Source: JANQNX01 sp965601665 (GTDB lineage Bacteria; Pseudomonadota; Gammaproteobacteria; Eutrophobiales; Eutrophobiaceae). Taken from it: 64,000 nt of DNA. The notes under the pieces were generated by a model, which made no database searches, had not been told where the DNA came from, and worked only from the letters and a program-made list of their open reading frames with translations. Below, in pieces: positions 28,402-34,764 of the stretch. The DNA is taken from the NCBI GenBank assembly GCA_965601665.1, contig OZ271833.1:310001-374000 (forward strand). The letters are read 5' to 3'. The position numbers and the translations under genes are program-made. Position 1 is the stretch's first letter. Each line of letters begins with the position of its first letter.

Positions 28402-29500
28402 ATGCTGGAAATTAATCTTGTCCTTGGACGGATCTCCGATATGCAGGCGCGACTTACTGCGCTGAGGGGGTATCTTTGAATACGATAACAAATCTGAACG
28501 CCTGACCGAGGTCATGCGCGAACTGGAACAACCTGATGTATGGAATGAACCGGAACGTGCACAGGAACTTGGAAAAGAGCGTGCCAGCCTGGAGGCGATT
28601 GTTAACACAATAAGCGGGCTTGAAGACACGCTGTCTGATTCTGTTGACTTGCTGCAAATGGCCTCCGAGGAAGATGATACAGACACGTTTGAGTCAGTCG
28701 AGTCGGACCTGAATGACTGCGAACAGCAGCTTGCAGGGCTGGAATTTCGGCGCATGTTTTCCGGCGAGATGGATTCAAGTAATGCCTTTCTTGATATTCA
28801 ATCAGGTTCCGGCGGCACCGAAGCCCAGGACTGGGCCAATATGCTGTTGCGCATGTATCTTCGCTGGGGTGAACAGCACGGCTTTACCACGGAGATAATT
28901 GAACTGTCACCGGGCGAGGTGGCGGGGATAAAGAGTGCAACCATTCGTTACAGTGGTGATCATGCCTTTGGCTGGTTACGGACGGAGACCGGCGTACATC
29001 GACTGGTCAGAAAATCGCCGTTTGACTCAGGCAATCGTCGTCATACTTCTTTTGCCTCTGTGTTCGTATCTCCAGAAATTGATGATGATATCGAGATCGA
29101 TATCAATCCTGCAGACCTGCGTGTGGATACCTACCGTGCCAGTGGTGCAGGTGGACAACACGTCAACAAAACAGATTCTGCCGTGCGCCTGACGCACATC
29201 CCGTCAGGTATCGTCGTGCAATGCCAGAACGATCGTTCACAACATAAAAACAAGGACCAGGCAATGAAACAGTTACGCGCCAAGTTGTATGAAATGGAAA
29301 TTCAGAAATTGAACACTGAAAAGCAGGCGATGGAGGACTCCAAGGCAGATATTGGCTGGGGTAGCCAGATCCGCTCTTACGTGCTTGACCAGTCGCGTAT
29401 CAAGGATCTGCGTACCGGTGTAGAAACGGGCAGCACCCAGGCCGTGCTGGATGGTGATCTGGACGCATTTATCGAGGCGAGCCTTAAGAGTGGACTATAA
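28402..29500 (+). CDS. prfB: Peptide chain release factor 2 (programmed +1 frameshift)
   Basis: RF2 recognises UGA and UAA stop codons. The gene is read in two frames: ATG 28402 opens 25 codons (MLEINLVLGRISDM..., ending RGYL), then an in-frame TGA at 28477; reading resumes in the +1 frame at 28478 to the stop at 29500. Total 365 residues, the same length as E. coli RF2. The SPF stop-recognition tripeptide is present (RKSPFDSG) and the GGQ hydrolysis motif falls at residues 250-252 (GAGGQHVNK). It is followed by lysS as in many gammaproteobacteria. Annotation from ATG 28514 alone would lose the N-terminus. Confidence 0.96.
28465..28479 (+). promoter_or_regulatory. prfB programmed +1 frameshift site
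   Basis: AGGGGG (internal Shine-Dalgarno), TAT, then CTT TGA: the standard RF2 autoregulatory slip site with the usual three-base spacing. Low RF2 stalls the ribosome at UGA and the P-site tRNA slips +1. The base after UGA is A here, not the C of E. coli. Confidence 0.95.
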
Positions 29501-29504
29501 AACT

Positions 29505-29529
29505 ATGGAACACGTCGCGGTTCCATTTT
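29505..29529 (+). terminator. Hairpin between prfB and lysS
   Basis: ATGGAAC and GTTCCAT pair around an eight-base loop and are followed by a short T-run. It could be a weak terminator or attenuator that lowers read-through from prfB into lysS. Confidence 0.35.
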
Positions 29530-29569
29530 CTGGTAATATCAATATCAAAAATAACACTAAAAACAAGAT

Positions 29570-31060
29570 ATGAGTGACAACGAAGAAAACGAATTAATTG
29601 CCCAGCGCCGTGAACAATTGCAGCAACTCAGGCAGGATGGACAGGCCTTCAGTAATGATTTCAGACGCGACAATCTTAGTGCTGATTTACTGGCGAGCTA
29701 CGACGCTAAAACCAGGGAAGAACTGGAAGCCGAACCGGTCAGGGTGACAGTGGCAGGACGCATGATGAGCCGCAGGGTTATGGGCAAGGCATCGTTTGCA
29801 CACATACAGGACATGAGCGGGCAAATACAATTGTATGTGCGACGGGACGACCTCGAGGAAGGCGTCTATAACCAGCAATTCAAGAAATGGGATATTGGCG
29901 ACATTGTCGGTGCTACCGGTGTTTTGATGAAGACCAACAAGGGCGAGCTCAGTGTGCACGTGGATAACATTCGACTTTTGACCAAATCACTACAACCCTT
30001 GCCCGAGAAATACCATGGCCTGACAGACCAGGAAACGCGTTATCGTCAGCGTTATGTTGACCTGATTATGAATGAAGATACACGCAACACTTTTTTATTG
30101 CGGTCAAAAATAATTGATTTCATTCGCGGCTACCTCAAGCAGGAAAATTATCTGGAAGTGGAAACCCCGATGATGCATGTTATTCCAGGCGGGGCGCGGG
30201 CGAGACCTTTTATAACTCATCACAACACGCTGGATATGGATTTGTTTCTTCGTATAGCGCCTGAGCTATACCTGAAACGACTGGTTGTCGGTGGCTTCGA
30301 GCGCGTATTTGAAATCAATCGCAGCTTTCGAAACGAGGGATTATCGCCCAGACATAACCCAGAATTCACGATGCTTGAATTCTACCAGGCCTATGCGGAC
30401 TACGAGGATCTGATGGACCTGACAGAGGACATGTTGCGTAAGATGACGATGGCTTTATTTGACAGTAGCATTGTCGAGTACCAGGGTGAAAGCTATGATT
30501 TCAGCAAGCCATTTCAGCGCATGACCGTGTTTGATTCCGTATTGCAATTTAATCCTGACATCACTGCGGACGCACTTGGTTCCATAGAGCAAGTAAGGCA
30601 AATTGCAGCCAAACTTGGTATCACTGTCGACAACGGCGCCGGACTCGGTAAATTGCAACTTGAAATTTTCGAGGAAACAGTTGAATCAAAATTGATTGCG
30701 CCTACATTTATTACCCATTATCCGACCGAGGTATCGCCGCTGGCGCGTATGAGTGATGCTGATCCATTTGTGACCGATCGCTTCGAACTCATCATCGGTG
30801 GCCGTGAAATTGCCAATGGTTTTTCCGAGTTGAACGACCCCGAGGACCAGGCCGAGCGTTTTCGAAAGCAGGTAGAAGATAAGGCTGCCGGAGACCAGGA
30901 AGCCATGCACTTTGATGATGATTACATTACCGCACTTGAATACGGCATGCCGCCCACCGCGGGTGAGGGCATAGGCATTGATAGACTGGTGATGTTGTTA
31001 ACGAATATGGCCAGCATACGTGATGTAATCCTTTTTCCGCATATGCGCGCCAAACAGTAG
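29570..31060 (+). CDS. lysS: Lysyl-tRNA synthetase (class II)
   Basis: A 496-residue class II aminoacyl-tRNA synthetase charging tRNA-Lys. An N-terminal OB-fold anticodon-binding domain (about 55-145) is followed by the catalytic core with FEINRSFRNEG and HNPEFTMLEFYQAYADY (motif 2 region, about 245-285) and GIGIDRLVMLLTN (motif 3, near 470). Length is usual. The sigma-factor gene begins only 26 bases after the stop, so lysS transcripts may run into the RiPP-like locus. Confidence 0.96.
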   Translation: MSDNEENELIAQRREQLQQLRQDGQAFSNDFRRDNLSADLLASYDAKTREELEAEPVRVTVAGRMMSRRVMGKASFAHIQDMSGQIQLYVRRDDLEEGVYNQQFKKWDIGDIVGATGVLMKTNKGELSVHVDNIRLLTKSLQPLPEKYHGLTDQETRYRQRYVDLIMNEDTRNTFLLRSKIIDFIRGYLKQENYLEVETPMMHVIPGGARARPFITHHNTLDMDLFLRIAPELYLKRLVVGGFERVFEINRSFRNEGLSPRHNPEFTMLEFYQAYADYEDLMDLTEDMLRKMTMALFDSSIVEYQGESYDFSKPFQRMTVFDSVLQFNPDITADALGSIEQVRQIAAKLGITVDNGAGLGKLQLEIFEETVESKLIAPTFITHYPTEVSPLARMSDADPFVTDRFELIIGGREIANGFSELNDPEDQAERFRKQVEDKAAGDQEAMHFDDDYITALEYGMPPTAGEGIGIDRLVMLLTNMASIRDVILFPHMRAKQ

Positions 31061-31086
31061 ATGAACAGGCATTAGGGTAGCGAGTA

Positions 31087-31677
31087 ATGACAACTATCAA
31101 CGAGGAAGAGTTGATAGAAGGTGTCCGTAACGGAGATACCGCGTCATGTAATACGCTGGTTACTACCTACTGGACAGACTTGTCTTTCCTGGCAAGGCGC
31201 ATGATTGGCTCCAGTGATGAGGCCGATGATATTGTGCAGGATGCATTCATTAACGCGATTAAGCATATAGCGACCTTTGAAAGCCGTGGCAATTTACGCG
31301 CCTGGCTAAGAAAAATTGTAACCAATCAGGCTTTAATGGCATTAAGAAAAAAGAAGGCGCTCAAGGAAGAGTCACTGGATGACATGATGCTTGAATTTGA
31401 TGATAGCGGGCACCATGTGAGCCATGTAACAGAGCGACCTGCCAGCCTTGATGTGCTGGAACAGTCACAACAGGCGCGGGAGCAGGTCAGGCTTGCCATT
31501 GACAAATTGCCTGACAACTACAGGGTGACATTAATACTACGTGATATTCAAGGCTATTCGACAAGGGAGGTAGCAGATATTACGGATACCACTGAAAAAA
31601 ATGTGAAGGTCAGGCTGCACCGGGCAAGACTGGCATTGCGTAACCTGCTCGGTGATACATTCAGGGACAATTACTAG
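31087..31677 (+). CDS. ECF-type RNA polymerase sigma factor
   Basis: A 196-residue sigma-70-family factor of the extracytoplasmic-function type. Region 2 is at about residues 28-100 (ARRMIGSSDEADDIVQDAF, then NLRAWLRKIVTNQA); region 4 at about 135-185 (LPDNYRVTLILRDIQGYS, then REVADITDTTEKNVKVRLHRAR), ending in a helix-turn-helix. No extra C-terminal sensor domain. The next gene, four bases on, encodes a zinc-type anti-sigma factor. The pair precedes a HvfA-like operon and most likely controls it, as ECF factors do for related copper-binding peptide clusters; that is inference. Confidence 0.9.
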   Translation: MTTINEEELIEGVRNGDTASCNTLVTTYWTDLSFLARRMIGSSDEADDIVQDAFINAIKHIATFESRGNLRAWLRKIVTNQALMALRKKKALKEESLDDMMLEFDDSGHHVSHVTERPASLDVLEQSQQAREQVRLAIDKLPDNYRVTLILRDIQGYSTREVADITDTTEKNVKVRLHRARLALRNLLGDTFRDNY

Positions 31678-31680
31678 ACC

Positions 31681-31950
31681 ATGAAAAACATAATGCAAAA
31701 AGTCATGCTTTCCTGCCGCGACGTGGAAGACTTTATGATCGACTTTGTTGATGGTGATATGGATCTGTTGACGCGTATGCAGTTTTCCATGCATATCACG
31801 ATGTGCGCTGATTGTCGTCGCTACTTGCAAATGTATATTGATTCTATTGCACTTGGTAAACGTATCTTTGATTGCCCTGATGACGAGGCTACAGGACATG
31901 TTCCTGACGAGATAATCAATGCGATCCTGGCGGCAACTGAAAAAAAATAA
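31681..31950 (+). CDS. Small soluble zinc-finger anti-sigma factor
   Basis: An 89-residue protein without a membrane segment. SMHITMCADCRRYL near residues 36-49 contains the H-x3-C-x2-C motif of ZAS-type anti-sigma factors (RsrA/ChrR-like). An upstream cysteine (LSCRDVEDF, C12) could supply a fourth ligand. It starts three bases after the sigma gene stop, so it is surely co-translated. ZAS proteins often release their sigma on thiol oxidation or metal loss; here copper or another thiophilic stress is an attractive signal but unproved. Confidence 0.85.
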   Translation: MKNIMQKVMLSCRDVEDFMIDFVDGDMDLLTRMQFSMHITMCADCRRYLQMYIDSIALGKRIFDCPDDEATGHVPDEIINAILAATEKK

Positions 31951-32147
31951 CTATTTGCTGTAACCTTTCTTTCACGTCATGCATTTAAGCTTCAAACAAG
32001 ACAATCTTCTCTGTGACCAGGTTGTCATTGTTTGGTAACAGAAACTTTGTCGGAAATGCGAAGTCAATCAACTTAACGACATCGAATATCGTTATTATTC
32101 AGGCTCACTTCCATTTCATAACGTAAACCCCTAGAAGGAGATAAAAA
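31951..32147 (+). promoter_or_regulatory. Upstream region of the precursor-peptide operon
   Basis: 197 bases without an ORF. GTAACC occurs at 31960-31965 and GTAACA at 32035-32040; CGAA lies 18 bases after the second. These resemble parts of ECF-type promoters (GTAAC-type -35 with a CGAA-type -10), but the spacing is not the usual one, so the true promoter is uncertain. A strong ribosome binding site AGGAG is at 32136-32140, eight bases before the ATG. Confidence 0.35.
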
Positions 32148-32432
32148 ATGACTGACAAAAATAAAACCAGCGCACTGGCAATTGCTCTTGGCACCGGATT
32201 CGCAGTAACACTGGCCACCAGCCCATTGGTGAATGCCGCTGAAAACCCTTTTGCTGCAAACGAGTTCAGCAATGGTTACATGGTTGCTGCAGAGCACGGC
32301 GAAGGTAAATGTGGTGAAGGTAAATGCGGTGAAAAAGGCGGCGAAGGCAGCTGCGGTGAAAAAGGCGGTGAAGGCAGCTGTGGTGAAAAAGACGGCGAAG
32401 GTAAGTGCGGCGAAGGTAAGTGCGGCCACTAA
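32148..32432 (+). CDS. HvfA/bufferin-like secreted cysteine-repeat precursor peptide
   Basis: A 94-residue precursor. Residues 1-30 form a Sec-type signal peptide (hydrophobic ALAIALGTGFAVTLATSPL, cleavage likely after VNA). The C-terminal half is a glycine-rich array of six EG[KS]CG motifs with C55, C60, C69, C78, C87, C92, spaced 5-9-9-9-5 and arranged K-K-S-S-K-K. Such EGKCG arrays are the substrate of MNIO (DUF692) enzymes in HvfA and bufferin-type RiPPs, where cysteines become oxazolone/thioamide or thiooxazole-type groups that bind copper. The modifying enzyme, its partner and a DoxX protein are encoded directly downstream. High-rate translation is suggested by the strong Shine-Dalgarno. 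Confidence 0.88.
   Translation: MTDKNKTSALAIALGTGFAVTLATSPLVNAAENPFAANEFSNGYMVAAEHGEGKCGEGKCGEKGGEGSCGEKGGEGSCGEKDGEGKCGEGKCGH
32328..32408 (+). repeat. Three 27-base tandem repeats coding for the peptide core
   Basis: Units at 32328-32354, 32355-32381 and 32382-32408 each encode GEK[GD]GEG[SK]C. They are flanked by 15-base GEGKC units on both sides. The copies differ mostly at third positions, which suggests expansion by unit duplication followed by silent drift. Confidence 0.85.
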
Positions 32433-32453
32433 TAGCGTTTCACAGGTTTCATC

Positions 32454-33305
32454 ATGTCTTTAGCATACCCTGTTAAGGGTGCAGGACTTGGACTGCGACG
32501 GGCCTTTCTGGGCCCGTTCGCAGATACCCTGCCCACCGAGGTTGATTTTATCGAGGTCGCCCCTGAAAACTGGATCGATGTTGGCGGTCGCTATGGCAAC
32601 CTGTTTCGTAAAATTGCAGAAAGATGCCCGGTTGTCTGTCATGGCCTGTCACTGAACATCGGCGGTTTTGCCCCACTCGATGAAGCTTTCATTCATAAGG
32701 TGAAAGTATTTCTCGATGACTTTAATGTCCCGGTCTATAGTGATCACCTGACATATTGCGCTGATAGTGGTCAGCTCTATGACCTGATGCCCATACCGTT
32801 TACCGAGGAAGCTGCCAGCCACGTTGCCGAACGTATTCTCAGGGTACAGGATATCCTGGGTAGACAAATAGCTATGGAGAATGCCTCTTACTATGCGGCA
32901 CCTGGCAAGCAGATTGAAGAAATAGATTTTATTAATTTGGTCCTGCAAGAGGCGGATTGCCTGTTGCACATCGATATTAATAATATTTATGTTAATAGCA
33001 TTAACCACGAATATAATGCCGTGGATTTTCTCCATGCCTTACCTGGTGAAAGAATTGCCTATGCACATATTGCTGGCCATAGAAAGGAAGCAGAAGATAT
33101 TCGAATAGACACCCACGGCGCGGATGTTATTGATCCGGTTTGGGGCCTGCTTGATAAGGCCTACGCATATTTTGGCGTTTTCCCAACACTTCTGGAAAGG
33201 GATTTCAATATCCCGCCGCTAGACATATTGCTGGAAGAAGTCAGGACGATACGCGATTATCAGGACCGGCATGCCGGTAAAGAGTATGCAGTCAAGAACC
33301 AGTAA
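32454..33305 (+). CDS. MNIO (DUF692) peptide-modifying iron oxidase, HvfB-like
   Basis: A 283-residue TIM-barrel protein of the DUF692/multinuclear non-heme iron oxidase family, which uses di- or tri-iron and oxygen to modify cysteines in precursor peptides. Candidate metal ligands and family motifs: EVAPENW near residue 35, HGLSLNIGG near 63, YSDHLTY near 94, MENASYY near 142, HIDINNIYVNS near 173, AHIAGH near 204, DTHGADV near 217 and LLERDFNIP near 245. It starts 21 bases after the precursor gene, and its end overlaps the DUF2063 gene by 35 bases. The expected substrate is the six-motif peptide encoded just upstream. Confidence 0.92.
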   Translation: MSLAYPVKGAGLGLRRAFLGPFADTLPTEVDFIEVAPENWIDVGGRYGNLFRKIAERCPVVCHGLSLNIGGFAPLDEAFIHKVKVFLDDFNVPVYSDHLTYCADSGQLYDLMPIPFTEEAASHVAERILRVQDILGRQIAMENASYYAAPGKQIEEIDFINLVLQEADCLLHIDINNIYVNSINHEYNAVDFLHALPGERIAYAHIAGHRKEAEDIRIDTHGADVIDPVWGLLDKAYAYFGVFPTLLERDFNIPPLDILLEEVRTIRDYQDRHAGKEYAVKNQ

Positions 33306-34074
33306 GCCTGACTTCCAGGCCGTGCAACGACAATTTACCGGCAATATGCGCGATCCTGCCGGAAGTCCTGCGCCGGCAGGCATTGAAGATCGCCGCCTGC
33401 AAATCTATCGTGATTTGATATACAACAATATCCAGGGATTTCTTGCCAACAGTTTTCCCGTCATCAGGAAAGTATTGGCAGATGATGAATGGCATGCCTG
33501 CATGAGACAGTATGTAGCCAGACACGAGGCTCAAACCCCACTATTCCCCAGGATGCCGCAGGAATTTCTCAAATATATCGAGAACAACCCGGACAGTGTC
33601 CCGGCCAAGTATCCATTTGTTGCCGAGTTAGCACATTATGAATGGTTGGAAACCGCTATTTCTTTGGACACTCGCGAAATTGATTTAGTTTTGGTAGAAG
33701 CAGAAGGTGACTTGCTGGATGGCATCCCTGTTATCAACCCCGTCGCGGTGCCAAGGGCTTATCGCTGGCCAGTGCACAAAATCGGTCCGGATTTTCTGCC
33801 CGATAACGTACCGGATGATCCCACCTACCTCATCGTCTATCGAAAGCACGGCTATGATATCGGTTTTATGGAGTTAAACCCGCTGTCTGCAAGACTGGTT
33901 GAAAAAGTGATAGAAAACCGGTCTTTATCTGGCCGCGAGATGCTGCAGCAAATCGCAAATGAAATCCAGCATCCTGATGTCAGTGTCATTATCAACGGCG
34001 GCGCTGAAATTTTAAACAGTATGCGAGAAAAGGGCGTAATACTGGGAACCAGTCTGGAGAGGAGCGAAACGTGA
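33271..34074 (+). CDS. DUF2063 partner protein, HvfC-like
   Basis: A 267-residue protein with an N-terminal DUF2063 domain (about residues 12-105; RLQIYRDLIYNNIQGFLANSFP is split at 42-63) and a second domain to about 250. In HvfABC-type pathways this protein binds the precursor leader and delivers the substrate to the MNIO enzyme. The start at 33271 lies inside hvfB-like and has CAGGA five bases upstream. Its stop overlaps the GTG of the DoxX gene. Thus MNIO, DUF2063 and DoxX are tightly coupled. Confidence 0.9.
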   Translation: MPVKSMQSRTSKPDFQAVQRQFTGNMRDPAGSPAPAGIEDRRLQIYRDLIYNNIQGFLANSFPVIRKVLADDEWHACMRQYVARHEAQTPLFPRMPQEFLKYIENNPDSVPAKYPFVAELAHYEWLETAISLDTREIDLVLVEAEGDLLDGIPVINPVAVPRAYRWPVHKIGPDFLPDNVPDDPTYLIVYRKHGYDIGFMELNPLSARLVEKVIENRSLSGREMLQQIANEIQHPDVSVIINGGAEILNSMREKGVILGTSLERSET

Positions 34075-34733
34075 CTGCATTAATCAATCTAGGCATCAAG
34101 CTTGACAAATTATTTGGCAAACTGCGAGCCCCATTGGATTTCAGTGCCCCGTTACTACTACGCATCTTTCTGGCCCCGATATTCATCAAGGCCGGTTATG
34201 GAAAATTACAGCTTGGTTCCGAAGAGGCAGGACTGTTCCAGAAACTGCTGGCCGATCCAAACGTCGTTGCCTGGTTTGGTAATCCCGACTGGGGACTGGG
34301 TCTGCCTGCCCCCGATTTGCTGGCTTTTCTGGCCGGCTGGACAGAATTTCTTGGTGGCTGGTTTCTTCTATTTGGTTTGCTTACTCGCTATATAGCGATA
34401 CCGCTCATGTTTACCATGGTCATTGCGGCAGTAACAGCCCACTGGGATGCAGGCTGGCATGCCTTGCCGGAAAATAAACTAACCGTGCCCTGGGAATGGA
34501 ATACCGAGGCAATCGTTGAGGCGAACAAGCGTAAACAACGTGCGATAGCTGTCTTGAAGGAACATGCAAATTATGGATGGCTAACTGAATACGGCAGTAT
34601 TACGATATTAAAGAACGGAATTGAGTTCGCCGCGACATACTTTTTGATGTTATTGGCCTTGCTTTTTCTTGGCGGTGGTCGATATTTGAGTATCGATTAC
34701 TGGCTCAGAGAGAAATTTATTGCCGGTACCTAA
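34071..34733 (+). CDS. DoxX-family membrane protein, HvfD-like
   Basis: A 220-residue membrane protein with about four helices (LLLRIFLAPIFIKAGYGKL near 26-44; LLAFLAGWTEFLGGWFLLFG near 83-102; IAIPLMFTMVIAAVTAHW near 108-125; FAATYFLMLLALLFLGGG near 185-202). This is the DoxX fold. GTG 34071 is used: AGGAG lies seven bases upstream and the codon overlaps the DUF2063 stop (GTGA). DoxX proteins accompany many MNIO RiPP clusters; their role may be redox or electron supply at the membrane, but it is not settled. Confidence 0.87.
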   Translation: MTALINLGIKLDKLFGKLRAPLDFSAPLLLRIFLAPIFIKAGYGKLQLGSEEAGLFQKLLADPNVVAWFGNPDWGLGLPAPDLLAFLAGWTEFLGGWFLLFGLLTRYIAIPLMFTMVIAAVTAHWDAGWHALPENKLTVPWEWNTEAIVEANKRKQRAIAVLKEHANYGWLTEYGSITILKNGIEFAATYFLMLLALLFLGGGRYLSIDYWLREKFIAGT

Positions 34734-34764
34734 AGCGCCGGTAAGCCCCAGCCAGAGTTATGCG

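Noticed and set aside
28514..29500. prfB as an ORF starting at 28514
   Set aside because: The homologous N-terminus lies upstream in another frame, joined by the programmed frameshift; starting here would drop about 37 residues.
31951..32147. A confident ECF promoter before the precursor gene
   Set aside because: GTAAC-type elements exist but their spacing to CGAA-type elements is not the expected one, so only a weak regulatory call was made.
32233..32463. Alternative-frame ORF over the precursor peptide
   Set aside because: It is Lys/Ala-rich because of the tandem DNA repeat; the other frame has a signal peptide, strong ribosome binding site and the diagnostic EGKCG motifs.
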